Source: Pseudomonas putida
Lineage (GTDB): Bacteria; Pseudomonadota; Gammaproteobacteria; Pseudomonadales; Pseudomonadaceae
Direction of reading: 5' to 3'
NCBI RefSeq assembly: GCF_028682175.1
Contig: NZ_JANHKS010000032.1
Location: forward strand, 1-62,910
DNA length: 62,910 nt
The notes beneath the pieces are model-generated. The model did no database searches. It worked only from the letters and a program-made list of their open reading frames with translations, and had not been told where the DNA came from. How positions within the stretch are numbered: the stretch's first letter is position 1; the number at the start of each line of letters is the position of its first letter. A program made the position numbers and the translations under genes. Of the stretch, positions 15,504-24,067 are shown one piece after another.

Positions 15504-15853
15504 TGCCGGTGAACAGGTCCACTCGTCAAAGCCAGGATGCCGTCGAGCTGCTCAAGGGCATGGGCGAGCTGTATCGCCGGGGCGGCCAGGTGCAGCGAGG
15601 GCTGGTGATGCTGCTGATCGCCGCGCACCTGTCGCCTGACGATCCGGCGTTGCTGCGTAGCCTGGCGACCGCCTTCACCGCCGGTGGGCAGCCCGACCGG
15701 GCGCTGCGCGCGATTGACCGGCTGACCGAGATCGAAGGCGATTCGCCCGACCTGTTGCTCTTGCGCAGCCGGGCCCTGTGGCGGGCGGCGCGCAAGGTCG
15801 AGGCGCGGCAATGCTTCAAAGACTATCTGATCGCCCGGAGAGCCGCGCAATGA
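15503..15853 (+). CDS. TPR-fold T3SS protein, SctG/Y4yS-like chaperone candidate
   Basis: A 116-residue, all-helical protein with about three tetratricopeptide-like repeats (LYRRGGQVQRGLVMLLIAAHLSPDDP, in two parts, then TAFTAGGQPDRALRAID). Small TPR proteins in this position serve as needle or translocator chaperones (YscG and LcrH type), and rhizobial clusters carry a TPR gene next to sctV. Its start overlaps the previous stop (TGATG) and its stop overlaps the sctV start (ATGA). Confidence 0.65.
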   Translation: MPVNRSTRQSQDAVELLKGMGELYRRGGQVQRGLVMLLIAAHLSPDDPALLRSLATAFTAGGQPDRALRAIDRLTEIEGDSPDLLLLRSRALWRAARKVEARQCFKDYLIARRAAQ

Positions 15854-17991
15854 TGCTCATGAACCGCTTCAACGACCTGGCCCGGATTGCTGCGGGGCGC
15901 AGTGACGTGATCATCGTCGCGTTCATGCTGATGGCCATCGTCATGATGATCATTCCGCTGCCGACCTGGCTGGTGGACGTGCTGATCGGCCTCAATATCT
16001 CGCTGAGCATCCTGATCCTGATCGTCGCGTTCTACATCTCGCACTCGGTGGAATTTTCCGCGCTGCCGCCGCTGATTCTGTTGAGCACGCTGTTCCGCCT
16101 GGCGCTGTCGATCACCACCACGCGCCTGATTCTGCTCGACGGCAACGCCGGTCATATCGTCAAGGCCTTCGGTGATTTCGTGATCGCAGGGCAGGTGGTC
16201 GTGGGGCTGGTAGTGTTCCTGATCATCACCGTCGCGCAGTTCGTGGTCATCACCAAGGGTGCCGAGCGGGTGGCCGAAGTCGCCGCGCGCTTTACCCTCG
16301 ATGCGATGCCCGGCAAGCAGATGAGCATCGACAACGACCTGCGCAACGGCGACATCGACCAGCACGAAGCCCGTCGCCGTCGCTCGCGTCTGGAGCGTGA
16401 GAGCCAGATGTTCGGCGCGATGGATGGCGCCATGAAATTCGTCAAGGGCGACGCCATCGCGGGCCTGGTGATTCTTGCGGTCAACCTGTTGGGCGGCATG
16501 CTGATCGGCATGCTGGAGCGCGACATGCCGTTTGGCGAAGCGGTCCATACCTACTCGCTGCTGACCGTGGGCGACGGGCTGATTGCGCAGATCCCCGCGC
16601 TGTTGATTTCGGTGGCTGCCGGTACCGTGGTGACCCGCGTCAACAGCGACAGCGCTCAGGGCAACCTGGGCAGCGAGATCATCCAGCAGTTGGGCAACAG
16701 CCACATGGCCCTGGGCCTGACCGCACTGATTCTGTTGGGCGTGGCGCTGCTGCCGGGCTTTCCGGCATTCGTGTTCATCGGGCTTTCGGCGCTGCTCGGC
16801 ACCTCGGCCTGGGTGATCTACCGCCGCAGTCGGGTGATCCAAGCCTCACCTGAAGCTGATGTGATCGAGGCGCCGGAGGTCGAGTATGAAGCACCGGAGC
16901 CGGTGCAGATGCTCAGCAAGCCGCTGGACAGCCGCATCCTGCTCAGCCTCGGTTCCAGCCTCGCACTGGCAGCGCCTGCCCAGCCATTGCGCCAGCGCAT
17001 CGAAGCCCTGTGTCATGAGGTGCGTGGTGAGCTGGGTATTGAGGTGCCGGTGCCCGACGTGTTCGTGGACCCGGCCATGGCGGCCAATCGTTTCGTCATT
17101 GAGCTTGAAGGCGTGCCGGTCAGCGAGGGCGAGCTGCCGACGGACTGCCTGTTGCTCAAGGACGATCCGGTGCATGCGCAATTGCTCGACGTGCCAGCCC
17201 TTGAGGCGGACTCACCGCTCAGCCGCCGACCTGCGCAATGGTTCGAGCAGCATCATCAGGACAGTTTGCAGGAGGCGGGCGTGGCCTTCATGCGCGCCGA
17301 TGAAGTGCTGGGCGCGGTGGTCGAGCGCACCCTGCGCCGCTATGCCGCGGACTTCCTCGGGATCCAGGAAACACGAGCGATTCTGGAACGCCTTGAGGGC
17401 AGCTACGGCGAACTCATCAAGGAAGTGCTGCGCAGTGTGCCCCTGCAACGTATTGCCGAAACCTTGCGCTTGCTGATCGCCGAGGGTGTGTCGATCCGCA
17501 ACCAGCGCGCGCTGCTTGAGGCGATGGTGGAGTGGGGCGGCCGTGAAACCGATGCGATACGCCTGGCCGAACAGTTGCGCGTGGCGCTGGCACGGCAGAT
17601 CAGCCACCAGTTCGCCGACCGCAACCGGGTCATCAGCGCCTTCGTGCTGACCCCGGGCCTGGAAGAGCAACTGCGCACCACCTTGCGCCGTCAGGAAAAC
17701 ACCCGTGATGCTTTTGCCGAACACACCAACCGCGCCTTGCTGGTGCAGTTGCGCCACGCCTGCGAGCGGCTGTCCGAACAACAGGACACCGTGTTGCTGG
17801 TGCATCCGGAACTGCGCCGGGCGATGCGTCGCCTGATCGTGCGGGGCGAACTGGAGCTGGCGGTGCTGTCGTTCCGCGAACTGGCCGGCGAATACAACCT
17901 GCAGGCCGTGGGCACGGTCAGCCTCAACGAAATCACCGACCGCCGCGCGCCCAGCGGCGTGGCCAATACCCCCATGGCGACTGCCTCATGA
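15850..17991 (+). CDS. sctV: T3SS export gate protein SctV
   Basis: The major export-apparatus protein, 713 residues, of the FlhA/SctV family. The N-terminal half has about eight transmembrane helices (from residue 17), with the conserved cytoplasmic loop containing ITKGAERVAEVAARFTLDAMPGKQM in two adjoining stretches. The C-terminal half is the cytoplasmic ring domain that binds chaperone-substrate complexes. The start at 15850 is chosen because it overlaps the previous stop as ATGA; the longer frame from 15778 lies inside the TPR gene. The gene overlaps the secretin gene by 4 bases. Confidence 0.97.
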   Translation: MMLMNRFNDLARIAAGRSDVIIVAFMLMAIVMMIIPLPTWLVDVLIGLNISLSILILIVAFYISHSVEFSALPPLILLSTLFRLALSITTTRLILLDGNAGHIVKAFGDFVIAGQVVVGLVVFLIITVAQFVVITKGAERVAEVAARFTLDAMPGKQMSIDNDLRNGDIDQHEARRRRSRLERESQMFGAMDGAMKFVKGDAIAGLVILAVNLLGGMLIGMLERDMPFGEAVHTYSLLTVGDGLIAQIPALLISVAAGTVVTRVNSDSAQGNLGSEIIQQLGNSHMALGLTALILLGVALLPGFPAFVFIGLSALLGTSAWVIYRRSRVIQASPEADVIEAPEVEYEAPEPVQMLSKPLDSRILLSLGSSLALAAPAQPLRQRIEALCHEVRGELGIEVPVPDVFVDPAMAANRFVIELEGVPVSEGELPTDCLLLKDDPVHAQLLDVPALEADSPLSRRPAQWFEQHHQDSLQEAGVAFMRADEVLGAVVERTLRRYAADFLGIQETRAILERLEGSYGELIKEVLRSVPLQRIAETLRLLIAEGVSIRNQRALLEAMVEWGGRETDAIRLAEQLRVALARQISHQFADRNRVISAFVLTPGLEEQLRTTLRRQENTRDAFAEHTNRALLVQLRHACERLSEQQDTVLLVHPELRRAMRRLIVRGELELAVLSFRELAGEYNLQAVGTVSLNEITDRRAPSGVANTPMATAS

Positions 17992-19322
17992 TCTGTTCTT
18001 CTCTGTTTCGCTTGCGTGGTTTCTTCGGCATCTGTGTGGTCATGCTTGCTGCGTTGGCGGGGCCGTCGCTGGCGCTCGCCCAGAACATCACCCGTGGCAG
18101 CACCGGCACGGTTGACCTGGCCTCCGGTGAAGGGCGCATCCTCAACTTCAAGGCGCCGGTGGATTCGGTGATGGTCGCCGAACCCGGCATCGCCGATTTG
18201 CAGGTGGTGTCTCCCGGCGTGATCTACGTGTTCGGCAAGGCGCCCGGGCAGACCAGCCTGATCGCCCTGGGCGCCGACGGTGAACAGATCGCCTCTTTGA
18301 GCCTTGCAGTCAGCAGCAACACCACCGCCGTCAGCCGCCCACTGCAAAGCCTCAACCCCGGCAGCACCGCACGCATCGAAGGCGCGGGCAACCGCGTGCT
18401 GGCCAGCGGCAGCGTGAAAAGCGTAGGCGAGGCGACCGACCTCAACGCCCTGCTCAGCACCGAAGGCCAGGACTTCAAGACCGCGATCAACGGCGCGTCC
18501 TACCCCGGCTCTGCCCAGGTCAACATCCGCGTGCGCTTCGCCGAAGTGTCGCGTTCGGAGCTGCTGCGTTATGGGGTCAACTGGAACGCCCTGTTCAACA
18601 ACGGCACCTTTTCCTTTGGCCTGCTGACCGGTGGCTCGCTGGCGGCCGATGCAGCCAGCGGCGCATCCAACGTCATCAGCGCCGGGCTGTCTTCGGGCAA
18701 CGTCAACATCGACGCCATGCTCGAAGCCCTGCAAAGCAACGGCATCCTGGAGATTCTGGCGGAGCCCAACATCACCGCCATGACCGGCCAGACCGCCAGC
18801 TTCCTGGCCGGTGGCGAGGTGGCGGTGCCGGTGCCGGTCAATCGCGATCTGGTAGGCATCGAGTACAAGCAATACGGCGTGTCGCTGCTGTTCAGCCCCA
18901 CGGTATTGCCCAACGAGCGCATCGCCCTGCAAGTGCGCCCCGAAGTCAGCAGCCTGATGGGCTCAAGCACAGTCAATGTCAGCGGCTATCAGGTGCCTTC
19001 GTTCCGGGTGCGGCGCGCCGACACTCGGGTAGAAGTCGGCAGCGGCCAGACCTTCGCCATCGCCGGCCTGTTCCAGCGCGAAAGCAGCCAGGACGTCGAG
19101 AAGGTGCCGATGCTCGGCGAGATGCCGATCCTGGGCAACCTGTTCCGCTCCAAGCGCTTCCAGCGCAACGAGACGGAACTGGTGATTCTGATCACGCCGT
19201 ATCTGGTGCAGCCGGTGCGCACCCGCACTCTGGCCACGCCCCTCGACGCCCGCCCCGAAGGTGCGACCACGGCGTCCGCCGGGCCGCGCAATGGCGGCAT
19301 GTTCGGGTTCTACCTCAAATGA
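17988..19322 (+). CDS. sctC2: T3SS secretin pore subunit (RhcC2-type), with Tad CpaC/RcpA-like sequence
   Basis: The outer-membrane channel half of a split secretin, 444 residues. A signal peptide (about 1-31) is followed by a domain with ILNFKAPVDSVMVAEPGIADLQ and IYVFGKAPGQTSLIALG, the N-terminal pattern of Tad pilus secretins (CpaC/RcpA). The secretin beta-barrel domain runs about 170-410 (VNIRVRFAEVSRSEL, LAEPNITAMTGQTASFLAGG, ETELVILITPYLV). The N0/N1 domains usual for T3SS secretins are absent; they are on the separate gene at 20744. Rhizobial T3SS also split the secretin. The next gene encodes a CpaD-like lipoprotein. Confidence 0.9.
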   Translation: MICSSLFRLRGFFGICVVMLAALAGPSLALAQNITRGSTGTVDLASGEGRILNFKAPVDSVMVAEPGIADLQVVSPGVIYVFGKAPGQTSLIALGADGEQIASLSLAVSSNTTAVSRPLQSLNPGSTARIEGAGNRVLASGSVKSVGEATDLNALLSTEGQDFKTAINGASYPGSAQVNIRVRFAEVSRSELLRYGVNWNALFNNGTFSFGLLTGGSLAADAASGASNVISAGLSSGNVNIDAMLEALQSNGILEILAEPNITAMTGQTASFLAGGEVAVPVPVNRDLVGIEYKQYGVSLLFSPTVLPNERIALQVRPEVSSLMGSSTVNVSGYQVPSFRVRRADTRVEVGSGQTFAIAGLFQRESSQDVEKVPMLGEMPILGNLFRSKRFQRNETELVILITPYLVQPVRTRTLATPLDARPEGATTASAGPRNGGMFGFYLK

Positions 19323-19336
19323 GCGGGGGATCAGCC

Positions 19337-19765
19337 ATGAAGCGCGCAACGTCTGCATCCGTTCGCCCGGTCACTGTGCTGGGCCTGGTGCTGATGCTCT
19401 TGAGCGGCTGCCAGACCCATCTGGAGCCTGCCTCCTATTCGCCGGACTACCGGACCATGACCCGCGCTGACGGGCGTGTCGAACTGATCCCGGATGAATG
19501 CCTCAAGCCGTCGGTGGAGGACAAGTTCGACACCGACGAAGAGACCTATGTGCCGTTGCTGCCGCCGGGCTGCGCCAACAACCTGACCTTGCTGCAGATG
19601 GTCGAGCGGCGCGAGGACCTGCTGCAGGGCCGGGCGAGCGGCCCGACCATGGCCGCGCCCGTCGGGCGTGCGGCGCAGGTGTACATCGATGGTTACGATC
19701 GCGAGGAGCTGCGCCGACGTCAGTCAGAGCAGCAGGCCACGGTCGACAAGCAGGAGCGCCAGTGA
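19337..19765 (+). CDS. Lipoprotein after the secretin, CpaD/Y4xK-like
   Basis: A lipoprotein of 142 residues: a hydrophobic signal ends in LLSGC. After it come paired cysteines (PDECLKP, PPGCANNLTLLQM) and the segment LLQGRASGPTMAAPVGRAA, which resembles the C-terminal region of Tad pilus CpaD lipoproteins. The ATG at 19337 has GCGGGGGA upstream; an alternative ATG at 19319 overlaps the secretin stop. It probably assists assembly or outer-membrane targeting of the secretin encoded just before it. It is the last gene of the sctD operon. Confidence 0.7.
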   Translation: MKRATSASVRPVTVLGLVLMLLSGCQTHLEPASYSPDYRTMTRADGRVELIPDECLKPSVEDKFDTDEETYVPLLPPGCANNLTLLQMVERREDLLQGRASGPTMAAPVGRAAQVYIDGYDREELRRRQSEQQATVDKQERQ

Positions 19766-19776
19766 CCGTGTTGCGC

Positions 19777-20559
19777 TCAATGGCTGTCGATCAGACCCAG
19801 TTCCCGGGCCTGGGCCTGCGGGTCCTTGATGGATTTGATTCGCCGGGCTTCGGTCAGCAGCTTCTGCCGGTCGGCGGCCGGGATGTCATCAAGGCGCAGC
19901 GCCTGCACATCGCTCTCTTGTCCGGCCAGCACCGTCACCAGCAACTGGTTGCGTTGATGGCGGGGCAGGGCACGGGCCGAATTGGCGACGCTGCCGATGG
20001 TGTCCAGCGCCTGGCGCGACTGGCCGCCCAGCGCGTAGGCCAGGGCGAGGTTGCAGCGGGTGTCGAGATCGTTGGGGGTCAGCGCGAGACTCTTGGTGAA
20101 CGCGGCCTGGGCTTCGCTGGCCTGGCCACGCAGGATCTGCGCGATGCCCAGACGGTTGAGCGCTTCGGGCTGATCGGCGTGGGCGCTGGCCTGGGTCAGC
20201 ACGGTGACGGCGCGGTCCAGTTTGCCTTCGCGCAATTGCGCGGTGCCCAGTCCCAGCAGCGCTGCGGCGTCGTCGGGCTCAAGTTCCAGCGCCTGCTGGT
20301 AGGCGCGCTCGGCACCCCGTGCGTCGCCGCTGGCCAGGCGCGTTTCGCCAAGCTTGAGCCAGGCCTGTTGCTGCGCCTGGGGCTGTTGCGTGGCCTTCTC
20401 GTAGAGCCCGGCTGCGGTGGCCGGGTCACCGCGTTTTTCAAGGTCGGCGGCCAGGCGCATGAAGCGTTCGTAACTGCTGTCGGCCGCCGGCTGGCTGGCG
20501 CAGGAGGCGAGCATCACGCTGCCGGACAACATCAGGGTACGCAGGAAACGGTTGGACAT
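19777..20559 (-). CDS. TPR lipoprotein, TadD-like secretin pilotin candidate
   Basis: A 260-residue lipoprotein (signal ending in MLASC, Cys20) with about five tetratricopeptide repeats (TAAGLYEKATQQPQAQQ, RGAERAYQQALELEPDDAA, AQAAFTKSLALTPND). TadD-type TPR lipoproteins help localise the Tad secretin, and a TPR gene also lies between the two secretin halves in related rhizobial-type clusters. Here it is on the opposite strand to the rest of the apparatus, between the two operons, and shares a 184-base divergent promoter region with sctC1. The start at 20559 is used because it gives the signal peptide. Confidence 0.75.
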   Translation of the reverse strand: MSNRFLRTLMLSGSVMLASCASQPAADSSYERFMRLAADLEKRGDPATAAGLYEKATQQPQAQQQAWLKLGETRLASGDARGAERAYQQALELEPDDAAALLGLGTAQLREGKLDRAVTVLTQASAHADQPEALNRLGIAQILRGQASEAQAAFTKSLALTPNDLDTRCNLALAYALGGQSRQALDTIGSVANSARALPRHQRNQLLVTVLAGQESDVQALRLDDIPAADRQKLLTEARRIKSIKDPQAQARELGLIDSH

Positions 20560-20743
20560 GGACAAGGCTCTTGGGTCGAGAACGGCGGGGCCTCGAAGCG
20601 ATCGCTCAGGGTCACTGCGCGATCGGGTCGGCTCTCCCGAAAGGGCCTCCATTCTATCCACTTGAGGCGCGATGGCGACCGTTATCTGCGCAGGTTTTTC
20701 ATGCCTTCGATCATCGCCGACACCCTTTGCCGGAGCCGTCTTC

Positions 20744-21337
20744 ATGGGTAATCGTTTCGTATGGCTGCTGGCTGTGTGGCTGGGCGTGGCCGCACCGGGG
20801 ATCGCCCTGGCCGAAGAGGCAACGGGCGATAACCCGCAGTGGTTCACCCAGCCCTATGCCTACTTGCTGGTGGAGCAGGACGTGCGCGCCGCGCTGGAAG
20901 AATTCGGCCGCAACCTGGGGTTGATCGTGGTCATGTCGGACAAGGTTCACGGCAAGGCCCGCAGCAGCGTACGTGGCCGTTCGGCGGGGGATTTCCTGGC
21001 CCAGCTGTGCGAGACCAACGGCCTGAGCTGGTACTACGACGGCAACATCCTGTACCTCAACAGCGACGCCGAAATCGGCACCCGGCTGTTCAAGTCCCAG
21101 GAGTTGCAATCGGAGCAACTAGAGGCCTGGCTCAACAGCCTGGACGTGTACGGCAAGCAGTTGTCGTCGCGCTTCGGCCCCGATGGCGACGAGCTGTTCG
21201 TGTCCGGGCCGCCGGCGTATCTGAACATGGTTGCGCAGCATGTCGACCAGCAACGTCGCCCGGTCGCCGCCCCCGTCATGCGGGAACGCGGTGTGCGGGT
21301 ATTTCGCGGCAGCAGCGTTACCGAAGTGAGCAACTGA
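20744..21337 (+). CDS. sctC1: T3SS secretin N-terminal domain protein (RhcC1/NolW-type SctC)
   Basis: The second half of the split secretin, 197 residues. A signal peptide (MGNRFVWLLAVWLGVAAPG then IALA) precedes an STN-like N0 domain (about 35-110: LVEQDVRAALEEFGRNLGL) and an N1-like domain (about 120-180). It ends before any barrel sequence. Rhizobial NolW has the same domain limits. In the periplasm it probably stacks under the pore protein encoded at 17988. It begins the second long operon. Confidence 0.88.
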   Translation: MGNRFVWLLAVWLGVAAPGIALAEEATGDNPQWFTQPYAYLLVEQDVRAALEEFGRNLGLIVVMSDKVHGKARSSVRGRSAGDFLAQLCETNGLSWYYDGNILYLNSDAEIGTRLFKSQELQSEQLEAWLNSLDVYGKQLSSRFGPDGDELFVSGPPAYLNMVAQHVDQQRRPVAAPVMRERGVRVFRGSSVTEVSN

Positions 21338-21372
21338 AGCAGCAAAACCCAACCTGAAGAAGGAGCACAACG

Positions 21373-21594
21373 ATGTCCGTCACTCCCATTGACAGCACCA
21401 CCCCCAACGTCGGCGCCACCTCCGAGGCACAGTTCAACGCGGCCGTGGACAAGTCCAAGACCGAGATGAGCGATGAGGAGTTCAACGATGCGCTGATCAC
21501 CCAGGCGGTCACCATCGGCGGGCAGTTCATCATCATGCCCAAGGCCCAGGAAATGCTGAACGAAGCCCAGTCGTCCGAAGACGACGAAGAGTAG
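21373..21594 (+). CDS. Unknown small acidic T3SS-operon protein (73 residues)
   Basis: Not recognised. It is soluble and without a signal peptide: a disordered start, a helical middle (EAQFNAAVDKSKTEMSDEEFNDALITQA in two parts), a hydrophobic patch (IGGQFIIMP) and a very acidic tail (SSEDDEE). A strong AAGGAG precedes it. It sits just before the inner-rod gene. Size and position would suit a needle-type subunit, a small secreted protein or a chaperone. Confidence 0.6.
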   Translation: MSVTPIDSTTPNVGATSEAQFNAAVDKSKTEMSDEEFNDALITQAVTIGGQFIIMPKAQEMLNEAQSSEDDEE

Positions 21595-21603
21595 GTCGCC
21601 ACC

Positions 21604-22068
21604 ATGACTGCCAGTCTCGCAGCACCAGCCACGGCGGCATTGCCGCCGTCAGGAGGGCCTGCCGGTGTGCAGGCGTCCCAGAACCTGTTCGAACACATGG
21701 CCAGCAATGCCAAGAGCATGCCCGAAGGCGCGAGCCCGCATCAGATCGGCGAAGGTCTCATGGAGCGCTTGAACGGCTTCATCGACCGCTCGCGGACTTT
21801 TTCCGAGCGCGCCGAAGGCCTGGCCAATGGCACCGCCCGCAGCAATGCGCCAAGCAGTCCGACATCGGCCAGCGAACCGCAGCGCCTGGCCTCGGCGCAG
21901 ACGCCGGGCAGTGACGGCCAACCGCCTAAGCGGGTGGCCGAGCAGCAGGTGGACCAGATCGTCAACTCGCTCGGGCGGATGTTCGACTACTCCATCGAAA
22001 CCCAGATGGTGGTGCGCGGCGCCACGCAGATTTCCGGCTCCGCCAACACGCTTTTGAAAGGTCAATAA
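21604..22068 (+). CDS. sctI: T3SS inner rod protein SctI (NolB/HrpB2-like)
   Basis: A 154-residue protein. The first 120 residues are low-complexity and Ala/Pro/Ser-rich. The last 35 (VNSLGRMFDYSIETQMVVRG and on to SANTLLKGQ) have the conserved helical C-terminus of inner-rod proteins, which contact the export gate. Its place directly before sctJ matches nolB-rhcJ in rhizobia and hrpB2-hrcJ in Xanthomonas. It starts 9 bases after the previous gene. Confidence 0.75.
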   Translation: MTASLAAPATAALPPSGGPAGVQASQNLFEHMASNAKSMPEGASPHQIGEGLMERLNGFIDRSRTFSERAEGLANGTARSNAPSSPTSASEPQRLASAQTPGSDGQPPKRVAEQQVDQIVNSLGRMFDYSIETQMVVRGATQISGSANTLLKGQ

Positions 22069-22071
22069 TTC

Positions 22072-22854
22072 ATGTCCAGCCGTTGTCGTGCCCTGCGTTT
22101 GATGATTGTCGTGGTGTTTGCCGGCCTGCTTCAGGCCTGCGACACCGCCCTGTACACCAACCTGGGCGAGCGCGAAGCCAATGCCATGGTCGCGGTGCTG
22201 TTGCGCGAAGGCATTGCGGCGTCACGCAAGGTGCAGGACAACGGCCAGCTGTCGGTGGTGGTCGACGAGAAGCGCTTCGCCCAGGCCATGGCGGTGCTGG
22301 ACAACGCCGGTCTGCCGGGCCAGTCGTTCTCCAACATGGGCCAGGTGTTCAAGAGCAACGGGCTGGTGTCATCACCGGTTCAGGAACGGGCGCAGATGGT
22401 CTATGCGCTGAGCGAAGAACTGTCCCACAGCGTGTCGGAAATCGACGGCATTCTCGCGGCACGGGTGCATGTGGTGTTGCCCGACAACGACCTGCTCAAG
22501 CGAGTGATTTCGCCATCGTCGGCCTCGGTGCTGGTGCGCTATGACCCGGCCGTCGATATCAATCAACTGATCCCGCAGATCAAGACCCTGGTCGCCAACG
22601 GCATCTCGGGGCTGAACTACGACGGTGTCTCGGTGACCGCGATCAAGGCTTCGGTCGCCCGTCAGCAGGCGAACGCTCAGCCGCGCCTGGCGAGTTTCCT
22701 GGGCATGTGGATGCTCGAAGACAACGTGCCCCGAGCGCGGATGATTTTCGGCGTGTTGCTGCTGGGTATCCTCGGGCTGGCGGGTGTCCTTGGCTGGCAA
22801 CAATGGCAGCGCCGCCGCGCCGATGCGCTTTACACGCTGGAGGACGCCCGATGA
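22072..22854 (+). CDS. sctJ: T3SS inner membrane ring lipoprotein SctJ
   Basis: A 260-residue lipoprotein of the YscJ/FliF family: signal with lipobox LLQAC (Cys23), RBM1 domain with YTNLGEREANAMVAVLL, linker, RBM2 domain with DGILAARVHVVLP, and a C-terminal transmembrane segment (about 225-242, IFGVLLLGILGLAGVLGW) with a basic cytoplasmic tail. It builds the inner ring around the export apparatus. It overlaps sctK by 4 bases. Confidence 0.96.
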   Translation: MSSRCRALRLMIVVVFAGLLQACDTALYTNLGEREANAMVAVLLREGIAASRKVQDNGQLSVVVDEKRFAQAMAVLDNAGLPGQSFSNMGQVFKSNGLVSSPVQERAQMVYALSEELSHSVSEIDGILAARVHVVLPDNDLLKRVISPSSASVLVRYDPAVDINQLIPQIKTLVANGISGLNYDGVSVTAIKASVARQQANAQPRLASFLGMWMLEDNVPRARMIFGVLLLGILGLAGVLGWQQWQRRRADALYTLEDAR

Positions 22855-23471
22855 GCGCGCAGCGCCAGACCTGGCAGGGCTTGCTTGAGCAGCCGCTGAG
22901 TTTCGTCCGGCCACAGCACCTGCGCGATTGCCTGCCGGACGGTTTGAGCGATCAACAATGCACGGCACTGCGCAACACGCCGCGCTTCCATGACCGGCTG
23001 TTGCGGGTCATGACCGGCCATTTCGACTTGCCGCCGCTGGCGCAGACTTCATCGCCCCACGACAGCGACCTGGCCGTGTTGCTGTTGCCACCTGCGGCGT
23101 TCAAGGCCCTGCCGCGCCTGTGCGGGGCGATCTGGCATTCGGCGACCCTGGCCCGTGAAATTCGCAGCGACGTGGTCACCCAGTTGCGCGAGCTGCTGGG
23201 CAGCGAAGTGTTCGCCACGGCCCTGGCACATCGTGCGCTGGCCGGGGCCGCTGACTTGTTGCGCCAGCCCGCCGATCTGGTGCAGGCCATCGACCGCGAC
23301 GGCGCCAGTTGCATCGCCGCCTGGGTCCAACAGCAGCCCGCCGACCTGCGCGCCTGGCTTGCACTGCGCCTGGATCTGCCGGTGGCGGACGGCTCACCCA
23401 TCGGTGCGGGCGTCGAGATCGTGCGACGTGCCGCCTCGACCTTGAATCAATCCACGGGAGAGGCCGCCTGA
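22851..23471 (+). CDS. sctK: T3SS sorting platform accessory protein SctK (NolU-like)
   Basis: A 206-residue cytoplasmic protein in the SctK position between sctJ and sctL. It has the tryptophan/leucine-rich, weakly conserved sequence of the YscK/NolU group (FHDRLLRVMTGHFDLPP; CGAIWHSATLAREIRSDVV). SctK links the sorting-platform pods to SctD. The start at 22851 overlaps the sctJ stop as ATGA; longer upstream frames run inside sctJ. Identification rests partly on gene order. Confidence 0.75.
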   Translation: MSAQRQTWQGLLEQPLSFVRPQHLRDCLPDGLSDQQCTALRNTPRFHDRLLRVMTGHFDLPPLAQTSSPHDSDLAVLLLPPAAFKALPRLCGAIWHSATLAREIRSDVVTQLRELLGSEVFATALAHRALAGAADLLRQPADLVQAIDRDGASCIAAWVQQQPADLRAWLALRLDLPVADGSPIGAGVEIVRRAASTLNQSTGEAA

Positions 23472-24067
23472 TGAGCGAACTACCAAGCCGACCTGCGTCG
23501 CGAATCATCCGCGCCGAGCAGGCTGATCTGTGGATCGATGGTTATGCGTTCGTTCGTGCTGCCCAGGAGCAGGCGGACACGATCCGCGAGCAGAGCGCCC
23601 AGTGGCTGGAGCAGGCCCGCGAGGAGGGCTTCGAGCATGCCCGGCAACAGGGGGCCGAAGAGGTCTCTGCGTTACTGGCGCAGACAGCCGCCAGGGCCGA
23701 TGCCTGGCTCGGTGGGCTGGAAGTGTCGCTGGCCGATCTGGCGCTGGACATCGTGCGTGAAGTGATCGGCGAGATGGACGAGCCCGAACGTATCCTGCGC
23801 TGCACACGCAAGGCGCTGACTGCGTTTCGCCAGGACCAGGCCCTGACCTTGTTCGTCTGTGCAGGGCAAGTCGAAGCGGTGCGTTTGCGCCTGAAATCCG
23901 AAGCCGACCACCTGCCGATCACGGTCGAGCCGGACGAGCAACTGCACTCCGGCCAGGCACGCCTGAGCGGGCCGGTCGGTTCGGTGGAACTGGGGCTGGA
24001 CGCGCAACTGAACAACCTGCGTCGCAGCCTGCTGCCCTTCGTCGATGAGGTGCAGCTTGAGCGTTGA
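23471..24067 (+). CDS. sctL: T3SS ATPase stator protein SctL (NolV-like)
   Basis: A 198-residue FliH/YscL-family protein: an N-terminal charged coiled coil (about 28-75, QEQADTIREQSAQWLEQARE) and a C-terminal globular domain with LALDIVREVIGEMDEPERIL. It tethers the ATPase SctN to SctQ and restrains its activity. The start overlaps the sctK stop (TGATG), and the end overlaps sctN by 23 bases. Confidence 0.9.
   Translation: MSELPSRPASRIIRAEQADLWIDGYAFVRAAQEQADTIREQSAQWLEQAREEGFEHARQQGAEEVSALLAQTAARADAWLGGLEVSLADLALDIVREVIGEMDEPERILRCTRKALTAFRQDQALTLFVCAGQVEAVRLRLKSEADHLPITVEPDEQLHSGQARLSGPVGSVELGLDAQLNNLRRSLLPFVDEVQLER

Noticed and set aside
15823..16842. 339-codon open frame antisense to sctV
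   Set aside because: His/Gln/Asp-rich translation typical of a reverse frame over a membrane-protein gene.
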